A stretch of 64,000 bases of DNA from assembly GCF_011742875.1 (NCBI RefSeq), contig NZ_JAAQTL010000002.1:124001-188000 (forward strand), read 5' to 3'. A model generated the notes under the pieces. The model worked only from the letters and a program-made list of their open reading frames with translations. It was not told where the DNA came from and did not search any database. The first letter of the stretch is position 1. The number at the start of each line of letters is the position of its first letter. The stretch comes from Luteibacter yeojuensis. Lineage in GTDB: Bacteria; Pseudomonadota; Gammaproteobacteria; Xanthomonadales; Rhodanobacteraceae. Shown here in pieces: positions 17,568 to 26,124 of this stretch. Both the position numbers and the translations under genes were made by a program.

Positions 17568-17981
17568 TTACTTGCCGAGGTCCAGCGTCTTCTGCATGAG
17601 CTGCTTGGCGCTGTTCATGACTTCGACGTTGTTTTGATAGGAGCGCGACGCGGAGATCATGTTGACCAGCTCGTCGACCGGATTGACGTTGCTCGAGTAC
17701 ACGTAGCCGTTGGCGTCCGCGAGCGGGTTGGACGGCTCGTAGCGCGACTGGATGGGTGCCTGGCTCTCGGTGACGCCCAGCGTGCGCACGCCGGCGTTTT
17801 CCATCTGCCCGTTGACCTGCTGCTGCACCGCGGAGAACAACGGTTGCTTCGCGTGGTACGCGGCCGCTTCGCTGCTGGCGAGGCTGTCGGCGTTGGCCAT
17901 GTTGCTGGCGGTGGTGTTGAGGCGCGCGGACTGCGCGGCCATGCCGGAACCGGCGACGTCGAAAATCCTGAGCAGGCTCAT
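17568..17981 (-). CDS. flgC: Proximal rod protein FlgC
   Basis: A 137-residue rod protein: MSLLRIFDVAGSGMAAQSAR, then NTTASNMANADS, ending NPVDELVNMISASRSYQNNV. ATG at 17981 overlaps the flgB stop as ATGA. The conserved N-terminus begins exactly there, so the longer open frame upstream is not used. Confidence 0.96.
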   Translation of the reverse strand: MSLLRIFDVAGSGMAAQSARLNTTASNMANADSLASSEAAAYHAKQPLFSAVQQQVNGQMENAGVRTLGVTESQAPIQSRYEPSNPLADANGYVYSSNVNPVDELVNMISASRSYQNNVEVMNSAKQLMQKTLDLGK

Positions 17982-18397
17982 GAGGCGGATCCGGTGATGG
18001 CCAGGCGCATCGTATGGATCTGGCCGTTGATGAAGCCGAGCGACGCCTGGTAGTGGATGGCGTTGGCGGCGAACTGGGCCTGCTCGACCTGGGTATCGAC
18101 CGTGTTGCCGTCCATCGTCGGCTGGGTCTCCGCCCGGTAGGCGAGCTTGTCGGCCTCGGCAAGGGCGACGGCGGGATTGCCGCCGATGTGTCCGGGCTCG
18201 GTGGCCGTCATCGGCAGCGCGTTGCCTTCGGTGGCGCCGGTGGCGGCCTGCATGACCTTGCGGAAATCGAGGTCGCGGGCGAGGAACCCCGGGGTGTCGG
18301 CGTTGGCGAGATTCGAGGAAATCACCTCGGCACGGCGCTGCCACAGGCCGAGGGCCTGCGCGTGAACGCCGAACAATGCATCGGGTTTGTCGATCAT
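17978..18397 (-). CDS. flgB: Proximal rod protein FlgB
   Basis: A 139-residue rod protein, first gene of the flgBCDEFGHIJKL operon. It shows FGVHAQALGLWQRRAEVISS and NLANADTPGFLARDLDF, with the C-terminal FAANAIHYQASLGFINGQI. ATG at 18397 is set by these conserved residues and by the sigma-54 promoter 38 bp upstream, which would lie inside the gene if the longer open frame were used. Confidence 0.96.
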   Translation of the reverse strand: MIDKPDALFGVHAQALGLWQRRAEVISSNLANADTPGFLARDLDFRKVMQAATGATEGNALPMTATEPGHIGGNPAVALAEADKLAYRAETQPTMDGNTVDTQVEQAQFAANAIHYQASLGFINGQIHTMRLAITGSAS

Positions 18398-18434
18398 GGG
18401 CTCTATCCCCCTCGTGACCTTGGCGAGGGGTTCG

Positions 18435-18450
18435 AGCAATTCGCGTGCCA
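18435..18450 (-). promoter_or_regulatory. Sigma-54 promoter of the flgB-L operon
   Basis: Minus strand TGGCAC-GCGAA-TTGCT, a perfect match to TGGCAC-N5-TTGCW, 38 bp upstream of the flgB start. It is the only good promoter seen before this ten-kilobase operon. Confidence 0.92.
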
Positions 18451-18582
18451 CGCTTGGGGCACGGAGGTGAAATGGCTTCGTGGCGCCGTTTCCGGCGGCG
18501 AATCGCCAGGCGGCGGGCGCAGGCGCCGGAAATCCGACGCGCGGCACCAGCCCGAAACGACGGGTAACCGCCGCCCCCGCCG

Positions 18583-18659
18583 GCAGGAGCCGCTGTAGCG
18601 GCGGAAAATCTGGCGACGCCCGGGCGAGATTGCCCTCGCCGCTATAGCGGCTCCTACAG
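18583..18659. repeat. REP-like inverted pair (GCCGCTGTAGCGGC / GCCGCTATAGCGGC)
   Basis: Two inverted copies, GGAGCC-GCTGTAGC-GGCG and CCTCGCC-GCTATAGC-GGCTCCTACAG, in the gap between cheV and flgB. It lies just past the cheV stop. Confidence 0.8.
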
Positions 18660-18673
18660 AATCCCGGGTCTTG

Positions 18674-19591
18674 TCAGGCCGGCAGGAGGTCGAGGACGGC
18701 GGTCGCCAGTATGTCGGGCTGGAACTTGGCGATGAAGCGGTCGGCGCCCACGCGCGCCACCATCGCCTCGTTGAATACGCCGCTAAGGGAGCTGTGCAGG
18801 AGGACCTTGAGGTGGCGCAACTGGGCGTCCTCGCGGATGGCGCGGGTCAGGGCATAACCGTCCATCGACGGCATCTCGATGTCCGAGACCACGAGCGCCA
18901 CGCGCTCGTCGACGGGCCCCGTGGTGAGGGCACGGAGAAGCTCGAGGCCCTCGCTGCCGTCCTTCGCCACCACGCACTCGAGGTCCAGCTTGCGGAACAG
19001 GTCGACCAGCTGGGCACGCGCCACCATGGAATCGTCCACCACCAGCAGCCGCCGGTTGCCGGCGTGCTGGACCTGGGCCGCCTGCTGCACGCGGTCGGAT
19101 ACTTCCACGGCGCGGGGATCGACGAAGGCCAGTACCTGCTCCACGTCCACGATGGCGAGGAGATCGCCCTCCAGGCGCGTGACCGCGTTCACACGGGTGC
19201 CGTAGCCCAGGGCCGACGGCGGCGCCGCCATCTGCGAGCCGTCGACATGCACGATGCGATCGACGTCGGAGACGAGGAAACCCTGCACCGAGCGGTTGAA
19301 CTCGGTGACGATGAGGTGCGCCGTATCCACCGTGGCGAGGGGCGGATAACCCATGGCCGCGGCAAGGTCGATCACCGGGATGGTGTTGCCGCGGTAGTCG
19401 AAGCTGCCGGAAACCAGCTCGTGCATGCTCGGCATCCGTTCCAGCCGCGGCCGGCGCAGTACCTCGCGCACCTTGAACACGTTGATGCCGAAGGCCTGTC
19501 GGTCGCCCAGGCGGAAAAGCAGCATGGCCACGCGGTTGTGCCCGGCCAGGCGGGTAAAGGTATCCACGGTGTCGAGGAGCGGTCGGGCCAT
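18674..19591 (-). CDS. cheV: Chemotaxis coupling protein CheV
   Basis: A 305-residue hybrid of a CheW-like coupling domain (about 10-160; FRLGDRQAFGINVFKVREV, FDYRGNTIPVIDLAAAMG) and a receiver domain (about 175-305; LLVVDDSMVAR, phospho-acceptor in VVSDIEMPSMDG, and the conserved lysine in DRFIAKF). It couples chemoreceptors to CheA and can be phosphorylated. The start is uncertain: ATG at 19591 or GTG at 19600, neither with a strong Shine-Dalgarno. Divergent from a chemoreceptor gene, both with sigma-28-like promoters. Confidence 0.94.
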   Translation of the reverse strand: MARPLLDTVDTFTRLAGHNRVAMLLFRLGDRQAFGINVFKVREVLRRPRLERMPSMHELVSGSFDYRGNTIPVIDLAAAMGYPPLATVDTAHLIVTEFNRSVQGFLVSDVDRIVHVDGSQMAAPPSALGYGTRVNAVTRLEGDLLAIVDVEQVLAFVDPRAVEVSDRVQQAAQVQHAGNRRLLVVDDSMVARAQLVDLFRKLDLECVVAKDGSEGLELLRALTTGPVDERVALVVSDIEMPSMDGYALTRAIREDAQLRHLKVLLHSSLSGVFNEAMVARVGADRFIAKFQPDILATAVLDLLPA

Positions 19592-19626
19592 GGGCTGCAC
19601 GGGTATCTAAAGGAGTGTCGCGAACC

Positions 19627-19653
19627 ATATCGGCCAGGGGACGGCTTTCTGTA
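19627..19653 (-). promoter_or_regulatory. Sigma-28 promoter of cheV
   Basis: Minus strand TACAGAAA-N11-GCCGATAT against TAAAGTTT-N11-GCCGATAA: -10 matches 7 of 8, spacing is exact, -35 is weaker. Its -35 element runs into the end of the neighbouring REP-like repeat. Confidence 0.7.
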
Positions 19654-19708
19654 GGAGCCGCTATAGCGGCGAGGGAAAGAGGCCTCGCCGCTATAGCGGC
19701 TCCTGCGG
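19650..19708. repeat. REP-like inverted pair between cheV and the chemoreceptor gene
   Basis: Two inverted GCCGCTATAGCGGC units with TGTAGGAG and CTCCTGC ends, separated by about 15 bp. Confidence 0.8.
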
Positions 19709-19737
19709 TTGTTGCCATGGCATATGGATTGCATGGC

Positions 19738-19764
19738 TCAAGAAAGACGGGCCCCGACCGATCT
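19738..19764 (+). promoter_or_regulatory. Candidate sigma-28 promoter of the chemoreceptor gene
   Basis: TCAAGAAA-N11-ACCGATCT, correct spacing but only five of eight bases in the -10 and four of eight in the -35 element; support comes mainly from the chemotaxis gene it precedes by 35 bp. Confidence 0.45.
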
Positions 19765-19799
19765 ATTGGGCCGACCATCCGCAGAGCGAAAGCGAAACC

Positions 19800-21107
19800 A
19801 TGACCCTCCTCTGGAGCCAGCACGTCCGCCTCCTCGCCCATGCCGCCGCCAGCGGCGACACGGCGCGTGTCCGTACGTTGGCCGCACAGTACCCTGCCGC
19901 CGCCAGCGCGCTCGGCGCCCTGCTCAAGCCCGCGGAACCGCGCACGGTCGCGGCGACGACGATCCAGGCCATCGAGCAGCAGGGTATGGCGCTGACCAAC
20001 ACCCAGGCGCTCGGCACGACACTGCTCGAACTCGGCACGGCCATCGAGGGCGCGCGCGATACCGCCGGACGTTTGACGGACGCGAGCGCCAGGATTTCGA
20101 CGGCACTCGACCAGGCCCATGCCGGTGTCGCCGGCATGGCGGATGCCAGCGGTCAGGGTCAGGCGACCTCCGCCGAGCTCGACGGCCAGCTGCGACTGTT
20201 GCGTAGCGCGTTGTCCGGCATGAGCCGCAACCACGCGCAGTTCTCCGAATACTTCACCGCCATCCGCAAGCTCACGGCCACGGTGCAGGACATCGCCCAT
20301 CAGACCAACCTCGTGGCGCTCAACGCCGCTATCGAGGCCGCGCGCGCCGGCGAAGCCGGCCGCGGCTTCGCGGTCGTGGCCGACGAAGTGAAGCAGCTCG
20401 CCGAAAAGACCACCCAGGCCACCGCCGAGATCGACGAAGTGACCCAGGCCGTGGGCGAATTCTCCGGCCAGCTCGACGATGCCGTGCAGACCAGCCTCCG
20501 CCGCCTCGAACAGTCGCAGTCCGGCATCGCCGGCATGCAGGCGTCGCTTGGCCGCGTGGACGAGGCCGTGCGCGGCGCGCGCGGCAGCCTGGAGTCGGCG
20601 CGCGAAGGCATGGGCACGCTGCAGGGCCGGGTCGCCGCCATCCAGGCGACGCAATCCACGCTCGGCCGCGTCAGCAACGAAGCCCGCCGCCAGGCCGACG
20701 CCTCGGCGCGTGCCGTCGTGCTCGCCCATCGTCTCGGCCTCGCCCGCCTGGAAACCGAGGGCAACCTCGATGCCGCCAGCCTCAGCCAGATGATTCGCGA
20801 AGCCAGCCAGGGCCTGCGCTATGCGCTCGAACTGGCCTCGCGCGATCCGTCCAGCCTCGATCGTCGCTGGCTCGACACCACGCCGATGATGCGTTGTATC
20901 GACCAGCTACGGGCGCTTCGCACCGACGGTTCGGCGGATGCGGTGCGCGCCGCGGGCGAACGTTTCTCCGCCCTCGCCTCGCAGTACGCCATCACCCTCG
21001 GCGAAGGCCGCCACGCCGACGCCAGCCACATGCTCCCGGGCCTCACCCGCGAGCTGGACGCCATCGTGCAGGGCCTCTCCGCTTCGATGGCCGAGCGCGC
21101 CGCGTGA
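19800..21107 (+). CDS. Soluble methyl-accepting chemotaxis protein
   Basis: A 435-residue chemoreceptor without transmembrane segments or a signal peptide. The signalling tip is exact: [19 protein letters not shown], then [20 protein letters not shown] (about 165-205). N-terminal residues 1-90 are short helices with no recognised sensor domain; about 150 residues after the signalling helices ([18 protein letters not shown] to the end) form an all-helical C-terminal region I do not recognise. It has no His/Cys set for a CZB zinc domain. Probably senses a cytoplasmic state. Divergent from cheV. Confidence 0.9.
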   Translation: MTLLWSQHVRLLAHAAASGDTARVRTLAAQYPAAASALGALLKPAEPRTVAATTIQAIEQQGMALTNTQALGTTLLELGTAIEGARDTAGRLTDASARISTALDQAHAGVAGMADASGQGQATSAELDGQLRLLRSALSGMSRNHAQFSEYFTAIRKLTATVQDIAHQTNLVALNAAIEAARAGEAGRGFAVVADEVKQLAEKTTQATAEIDEVTQAVGEFSGQLDDAVQTSLRRLEQSQSGIAGMQASLGRVDEAVRGARGSLESAREGMGTLQGRVAAIQATQSTLGRVSNEARRQADASARAVVLAHRLGLARLETEGNLDAASLSQMIREASQGLRYALELASRDPSSLDRRWLDTTPMMRCIDQLRALRTDGSADAVRAAGERFSALASQYAITLGEGRHADASHMLPGLTRELDAIVQGLSASMAERAA

Positions 21108-21133
21108 TTCGTCGCTCCACCACGCCCCCGCGC

Positions 21134-21221
21134 CCGTCATTCCTGCGCAGGCAGGAATCCCGTGCCTTTGTCTTCTACGGAGCGATGAGCCACTGGATCC
21201 CTGCCTGCGCAGGAATGACGG
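21134..21221. repeat. Inverted repeat of a CCGTCATTCCTGCGCAGGCAGG-like family
   Basis: Two arms, each a palindrome around CCTGCGCAGG, are oppositely oriented and about 35 bp apart (21134-21169 and 21195-21221). Diverged relatives lie at 50653-50725 and 61404-61437. Confidence 0.7.
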
Positions 21222-21910
21222 TGCGGGTGCGCGCCATGATCTTTGCCACGCTGCTCTGCGTGGCGCTTCCCGCGACGGCCTCGCAGTCGCTCGACACCGT
21301 GAGCACGACGGCAGTGACCTGGCTGCAGCAGCACCGCACCCTGCCGGGTGCGCGGATGACGGCCGAAGCCGCGCCGCTGGACAGCCGCCTGCAGCTGGCC
21401 GACTGCCCGGCGCCACTGGAAGCCTCCATGTCCGGCAATCGCCGGCTCACCGCGCGGGTCAGCGTCGCCGTCCATTGCCCCGTCGCCGGCGGTTGGACGG
21501 TGCGGGTGCCGGTCCGGGTGAAGATGTTCACCAACGTGCTGGTCACCAGCCGCCCGCTGGCCCGTGGCGACGGCATAGGCGCGGCCGACGTCCATATCGA
21601 GGAGCGCGACGTCGCCGGACTGGCGTATGGCTACGTGGCCGCGCTCGACCAGGTCGATGGCCGGTCGCTCGCGCGCCCGCTCAACGCCGGCACCGTGCTC
21701 ACCCCCGGGATGCTCGCCGGCCGCCAGGCCGTACGCACCGGCGATGCGGTGAGCATGGAGGCCAGCGTGGAGGGCGTCACCATCCACGCGGACGGCGTGG
21801 CCATGGGCGCCGGCGACACCGGGACGAGGATCAAGGTCCGCAACGCGACCTCGGGCAAGGTGCTCGACGCGATCGTGAGCGGACCGGGAACGGTCGCCGT
21901 GCTGCCATGA
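21215..21910 (+). CDS. flgA: Flagellar P-ring assembly chaperone FlgA
   Basis: About 231 residues: a Sec signal (MTVRVRAMIFATLLCVALPATA), then a SAF-like chaperone domain (LDSRLQLADCPAPLEASM; VLVTSRPLARGDGIGAADVH; and C-terminal IKVRNATSGKVLDAIVSGPGTVAVLP), all typical of FlgA. It helps FlgI assemble in the periplasm. The start is unclear: ATG 21215 gives a charged signal-peptide head but lies inside a repeat arm, and ATG 21236 gives a hydrophobic start without charges. Same direction as flgM and flgN. Confidence 0.93.
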   Translation: MTVRVRAMIFATLLCVALPATASQSLDTVSTTAVTWLQQHRTLPGARMTAEAAPLDSRLQLADCPAPLEASMSGNRRLTARVSVAVHCPVAGGWTVRVPVRVKMFTNVLVTSRPLARGDGIGAADVHIEERDVAGLAYGYVAALDQVDGRSLARPLNAGTVLTPGMLAGRQAVRTGDAVSMEASVEGVTIHADGVAMGAGDTGTRIKVRNATSGKVLDAIVSGPGTVAVLP

Positions 21911-21952
21911 ACGAAATCCGACTCCTGTCACATTACGCAGCCTAGGCCCGGT

Positions 21953-21979
21953 TAAAGTTCGCCGATGGACCGCCGATAC
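21953..21979 (+). promoter_or_regulatory. Sigma-28 promoter of flgM-flgN
   Basis: TAAAGTTC-N11-GCCGATAC, nearly perfect against TAAAGTTT-N11-GCCGATAA. The 11-bp spacer itself starts with GCCGAT, so GCCGAT occurs twice, 11 bp apart. 37 bp before the flgM ATG. Confidence 0.93.
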
Positions 21980-22015
21980 AGGCTCTGACGGAACAAAGCT
22001 CCGAGGGATATACCC

Positions 22016-22324
22016 ATGACGAACACCATCAAACCCGGCCTCCAGGCGCCGCAGCCCCAGGTCCAGCTGCGCTCCCAGCACTCCGCCGCCGGCTCGGCCG
22101 GGTCCGCGCAAGGCGCGGGCACGGTGCGTCCAAGCGACGACAGCGTCAAGATCACCGACTCGGCCAAGGCGCTCGACGCCGCCAGCCGCGGCGAGGGCAT
22201 CGATACGAAGCGCGTGGAGGAAATCCGCTCCCGCCTCGCCGATGGCACCTACAAGCCCGACGCCCAGGCCATCGCCAGCAAGTTTCTTGCGATGGAAGGC
22301 CAGATGGGCGGTGTCAAGGCATGA
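22016..22324 (+). CDS. flgM: Anti-sigma-28 factor FlgM
   Basis: A 102-residue protein with a disordered Q/A/S-rich N-terminal half for export and the sigma-28-binding C-terminal helices (DSVKITDSAKALDAASRGEG, VEEIRSRLADGTYKPDAQAI). It holds FliA inactive until the hook is complete and it is exported. Its own sigma-28 promoter gives a feedback loop. It overlaps flgN by ATGA. Confidence 0.95.
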   Translation: MTNTIKPGLQAPQPQVQLRSQHSAAGSAGSAQGAGTVRPSDDSVKITDSAKALDAASRGEGIDTKRVEEIRSRLADGTYKPDAQAIASKFLAMEGQMGGVKA

Positions 22325-22764
22325 GCCGGCCGCTGGGCCAGGACTTCGATACGGCGCTCGCCGCCGTCATGGGCGAACTCGCCGGTGAGGTCGACGCCCT
22401 GCATGCCAGCCTGATCGACGAGCGCATGGCGCTCGACCAGGGCGATACCGTGGCACTCGAGACCGCGGGCCGGGCCAAGGGCAACCTGCTCGACCGCATC
22501 GAGAAGCTCGACGTCGAGCGCCGGCAGCTGAGCGAAGCCGCCGGTATCGACAGCCTCGGCGATCCGCGCTGGGCACCTGCGGTCGAACGCCTGCGCGAGT
22601 GCAGGAACATCAACGAGGTGAATGGCCGCATCGTCGGCCAACGGATGAGTCACGTGCGCCAGGCGCTCGCGGTCTTGACCGGCGAGACGCCAGGGGGCTC
22701 CACCTACGGCCCCAACGGCGTGGCGAAGGTGAAACTCCGTTCCGCGACGCTTGCACAGGTCTGA
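22321..22764 (+). CDS. flgN: FlgK/FlgL export chaperone FlgN
   Basis: A 147-residue helical protein immediately after and overlapping flgM (ATGA), the standard location of FlgN. The central helix (HASLIDERMALDQGDTVALE; GNLLDRIEKLDVERRQLSEA) and NINEVNGRIVGQRMSHVRQA match FlgN; it binds the C-termini of FlgK and FlgL for export. Confidence 0.9.
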   Translation: MSRPLGQDFDTALAAVMGELAGEVDALHASLIDERMALDQGDTVALETAGRAKGNLLDRIEKLDVERRQLSEAAGIDSLGDPRWAPAVERLRECRNINEVNGRIVGQRMSHVRQALAVLTGETPGGSTYGPNGVAKVKLRSATLAQV

Positions 22765-22816
22765 CCGCCACGAAACAGCGACACTCCATCCCCCCACACG
22801 ATGCAAGAAGTAGGCA

Positions 22817-24088
22817 ATGGCAGTAACCCAGCTGACCGCAGTGAATGACGACGGCATCCTCCCCATCGTCCGCGTGCCGATCCTGGACAGGAAGCAATCG
22901 CTGTTCGCGTACGAGTTGTTGTTCCCACGCCCCATCGGCAGCGACATCGACGCCGCGGCACTCGCGCATACGCAGGCCACGCTGAGCGCCATCGCCGATG
23001 GCAGCCTGAAGCGCCTGGTGCGCGACAACCGCGCCTTCCTGCACATGTCGCGCGACCTGCTCCTGCAACACGCCGACATCCTGCGCCACAACGCCCGACT
23101 GGGTGCCAGCATCAGCGCCGACGTGGGTACCGACGAACAGCTCCTCGAGAAGCTGCGCGAGCTGAAGGGCCACGGCTGCCTGTTCATGCTCGAGGACTTC
23201 AACCTGCCCGCCGACCCGGAACACCGGGCCGGCGTGGACGCGCTGCTGCGCATCGTGCAGTTCGCCAAGGTGGCGGTGGATCATCGCCACCCGCTCGCGG
23301 CGCGCGCGCACATGGATTACGTCCATGCTTTCGGCGTCAAGGTGATCGTCACCGGCGTCGACACCCATGAAACCTTCGTCGACTATGCCGACCAGGAAGT
23401 CGACGGCTTCCAGGGCAAGTACCTGCTCCGTCCGGAGCGGGTCGACATGCCGCGGCTCACCCCGAGCAAGCTCGGCGTCCTGCGCCTGATGGGCGCCCTG
23501 CAGGATCCGGACAACGGGCCGGTGGAACTGGGCAAGATCATCCGCGACGACGCCATCCTCAGCTACAAGCTCCTGGGTTGCGTGAACTCCGCCTACTTCG
23601 CCCTGCCCCGCCAACTGAAGTCGGTGGAACAGGCGGCGGTGTTCTTCGGCGTGAACCGCATGCGCAACTGGATATTCACCATGGCCGTCTCCGGCATGGA
23701 CGAACGTCCGCCGGAACTGCTGCGCCTCGCGCTCATCCGCGCGCACATGTGCGAGAAGCTCGCTCGCGCGGTGAAACCCGAACTCCAGGAAATGGCATTC
23801 ACGGCCGGCCTGTTCTCGCTGCTCGACACACTGATGAACGTGTCGATGGCCTATGTGCTGGAGCACCTGCCGCTGGCCATCGAGATCCGCGAGGCGTTGC
23901 TCGACGGCACCGGTCCGTTCGCATCGATCCTCGACCAGATCCGTCACTGGGAACAGGGCGAACTGGAGAGCGACTCGGCGCTGCGCGAACAGCACGTGGC
24001 CGCCATGGCGACGATCTACGTCGAAGCCGCCGCCTGGGCCGACCACGTCTATTCGTTCGCCGACGGCACGGCCACCGCCGAAGCCTGA
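22817..24088 (+). CDS. EAL-like plus HDOD domain signalling protein (YuxH type)
   Basis: A 423-residue protein. The N-terminal half resembles an EAL fold (VRVPILDRKQSLFAYELLFP; later VDGFQGKYLLRP), but the catalytic EAL glutamate position reads ELL and the metal ligands are not evident, so c-di-GMP hydrolysis is unlikely. The C-terminal half is an HDOD domain (LGKIIRDDAILSYKLLGCVN, with HD-fold helices but no HD metal pair). Such proteins are regulatory. Its position after flgMN suggests control of motility (inference). Confidence 0.82.
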   Translation: MAVTQLTAVNDDGILPIVRVPILDRKQSLFAYELLFPRPIGSDIDAAALAHTQATLSAIADGSLKRLVRDNRAFLHMSRDLLLQHADILRHNARLGASISADVGTDEQLLEKLRELKGHGCLFMLEDFNLPADPEHRAGVDALLRIVQFAKVAVDHRHPLAARAHMDYVHAFGVKVIVTGVDTHETFVDYADQEVDGFQGKYLLRPERVDMPRLTPSKLGVLRLMGALQDPDNGPVELGKIIRDDAILSYKLLGCVNSAYFALPRQLKSVEQAAVFFGVNRMRNWIFTMAVSGMDERPPELLRLALIRAHMCEKLARAVKPELQEMAFTAGLFSLLDTLMNVSMAYVLEHLPLAIEIREALLDGTGPFASILDQIRHWEQGELESDSALREQHVAAMATIYVEAAAWADHVYSFADGTATAEA

Positions 24089-24116
24089 AGTACCTTGTAA
24101 GAGCCAGACCAGGCCC

Positions 24117-24200
24117 CTTGTGGGAGCCGGCTATGCCGGCGATCTCGCGCTGGCGGGCACGCTTGCCGCAAGCACCCATCGCCGCTGAAGCGGCGCCCAC
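24117..24200. repeat. REP-like elements between convergent genes
   Basis: GTGGGAGCC-GGCTATGCC-GGCGATC followed by GCTTGCCGC and ATC-GCCGCTGAAGCGGC-GCCCAC: the mixed arrangement also found at 38529-38613. Confidence 0.72.
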
Positions 24201-24210
24201 GCAAAGGCGC

Positions 24211-25254
24211 CTAAGGGGGCGCCGTGCGTTGTTGCACGCGCCAGATCGCCAACCCGGCGCCGAGCACCGCGAAGAGCAGCCACACGCTCGCCGACATCGC
24301 ATCGCCCCCGAGCCACATGACGCCGGCCACTGCCGACACCACTATCACGCCGATACCGACGGAAAAAAGCAGGTCGCGGTCGAACCGGCTGTGGACGGCC
24401 AGGAACCAGGCGCCGGCGATCGCCAGCAGGAACGAAGCGAGGCGCACCAGCAGCACCGCCTGCGGTGGTTCGGGCAGCGCGGGCAGCACGTCGAGCAGGC
24501 TGCGCTCGCCGACCTGCACATCGAAACCGTTGCCGCCGTCGCGATCGGGCGCCGGCACCAGCGTGTCGCCGTCGATACGTGCCAGGACGGTCATCGGCTG
24601 AAGGGGAACGGCTTCCCAGCTGATGCGGAGGTCGCCGAGCCGTGGATTGACGGGTTTCACACTGGTGACCAGGGCATCGCCCGAGCGCTGGAACGTGGCG
24701 GCGAGGTTCGGCGGCAACGCTTTCTCGTCGGGCGGCACGGCAACGCGGCCAGGGAAGGCGCGCAGGATACGCTCGGAGAGCTTGAAGTTGCCCAGCTTCA
24801 CCTGGCCCGCCTCGAACTCGCGCCCCTGGATAGGAAACGCGCCCGGGTTCACATGCCCTGCGGGCCTGGCGAAGTCCGATGCGTCGATCGGACGATCCAC
24901 CCAGTCGAGTTCATAGTGCGTGGCACCGCCGACGGTGATCTCGCGCCACTGGAACATCTCCACGTGGCGGATGAGGATGGGTGCGTTGGCGCGTACGTTG
25001 AATTCGGAATCGTTCGGCGCGTCGACGATCAGCGGCATGCCGCTGACCCTCGTCAGTGCGCCGTACTGCCCCGCCGCGGGACGGCCACCGGCACCCAGGT
25101 CGAGAATCGGCGCGCCGTGACGCGTCATCGCGGCCGTGTAATCCATCACGCGGCGTTCGTTCCAGGCGATGAGCCCGAGGCCGACGAGCAGCAGTGCCGC
25201 ACCGGCCAGCCGGGCGCTCCAGGCCACCCCCGTGTGCCGCGCGCCGTTCCTCAT
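24211..25254 (-). CDS. TMEM43-family membrane protein
   Basis: A 347-residue protein with one N-terminal membrane segment ([19 protein letters not shown]) and three C-terminal ones (about 280-340). The domain between them starts with a conserved pattern resembling the TMEM43/LUMA family ([40 protein letters not shown]). Bacterial members are widespread but functionally uncharacterised. ATG at 25254 overlaps the upstream hydrolase stop as ATGA, so the two are translationally coupled. No function is asserted beyond the family. Confidence 0.8.
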   Translation of the reverse strand: MRNGARHTGVAWSARLAGAALLLVGLGLIAWNERRVMDYTAAMTRHGAPILDLGAGGRPAAGQYGALTRVSGMPLIVDAPNDSEFNVRANAPILIRHVEMFQWREITVGGATHYELDWVDRPIDASDFARPAGHVNPGAFPIQGREFEAGQVKLGNFKLSERILRAFPGRVAVPPDEKALPPNLAATFQRSGDALVTSVKPVNPRLGDLRISWEAVPLQPMTVLARIDGDTLVPAPDRDGGNGFDVQVGERSLLDVLPALPEPPQAVLLVRLASFLLAIAGAWFLAVHSRFDRDLLFSVGIGVIVVSAVAGVMWLGGDAMSASVWLLFAVLGAGLAIWRVQQRTAPP

Positions 25255-26114
25255 GCCGCCACCCGGGCATCGACGCCGGCCATGCGTTCCATCGCATCGA
25301 CCGCGACGTAGCGGCCCTTGTCGTCCTTGGTCACGCCGGCCACGGCGCAACCGTGGTCGTGGGTGAAGAACAACCGGATGCCGCGGGCGATCTTGTCGTC
25401 GAGGAAGGCCTTCTTTTCGTCGATGAGCTTCTCCGGCCACCGGTCGTAACCCATCGTCACCGGCAGGTGCACCCAGGGCCGGCCGGGAATGAGGTCGGCA
25501 CAGAACGCCACGCCGCCTACTTCGGCGAGCATCAGTCCCGGCGTATGGCCTTCGGAGAATGCGAAGCGCACCGCGTCGCCCAGCGACGACAGCCCGCCCT
25601 CTTCCACGAGTTCCAGCCGCCCGCTTTCTTCGAGCAGGCGCACGATGTCCGGAATGAACGAGGCACGGTCGCGCGGATGCGGATCGCGTGCGCGTCGCCA
25701 ATGCGAGGCACCCACGATGAAGCGCGCCTTGGGAAACAGCAGGCGTGCCGGCTCGCCTTCGGCCCAGGGCGCCAGCAGCCCGCCGGCGTGGTCGAAATGC
25801 AGGTGCGACAGCACCACCGCGTCGATGTCCTCGTGTCCCAGGCCGGCCTCCGCCAGCGAGTCGAGCAGCACATGGCGGTCCTCGACCACGCCGTAGCGCT
25901 CGCGCATGGCCGGATCGAAGAACGCCCCGATGCCCGTTTCGAACAACACGTTACGCCCGTCCAGGCCGGTGACCAGCAGGCAGCGGCATGCCAACGGAAT
26001 ACGGTTCTGCGCGTCCGGCTCGATCCAGCGCGACCACATGGCGCGCGGCGCGTTGCCGAACATGGCGCCGCCGTCGAGCCGCTGGGAATTGCCGATCAGT
26101 GACCAGAGTTTCAT
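25251..26114 (-). CDS. Metallo-beta-lactamase-fold hydrolase
   Basis: A 287-residue MBL-fold protein with the zinc motif HLHFDHAGG (about 103-111), a later His in EGHTPGL and Asp in CADLIPG, and a C-terminal His in FFTHDHGC. The arrangement resembles quorum-quenching lactonases and related thioesterase-like MBL enzymes; the substrate cannot be told from sequence. It begins 10 bp after the ggt stop and is coupled to the TMEM43-like gene. Confidence 0.88.
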   Translation of the reverse strand: MKLWSLIGNSQRLDGGAMFGNAPRAMWSRWIEPDAQNRIPLACRCLLVTGLDGRNVLFETGIGAFFDPAMRERYGVVEDRHVLLDSLAEAGLGHEDIDAVVLSHLHFDHAGGLLAPWAEGEPARLLFPKARFIVGASHWRRARDPHPRDRASFIPDIVRLLEESGRLELVEEGGLSSLGDAVRFAFSEGHTPGLMLAEVGGVAFCADLIPGRPWVHLPVTMGYDRWPEKLIDEKKAFLDDKIARGIRLFFTHDHGCAVAGVTKDDKGRYVAVDAMERMAGVDARVAA

Positions 26115-26124
26115 GCCGCCAGCC

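Noticed and set aside
18783..20729. A 648-codon minus-strand frame over cheV and the chemoreceptor
   Set aside because: Part overlaps cheV out of frame and part is antisense to the MCP; no coherent domain.
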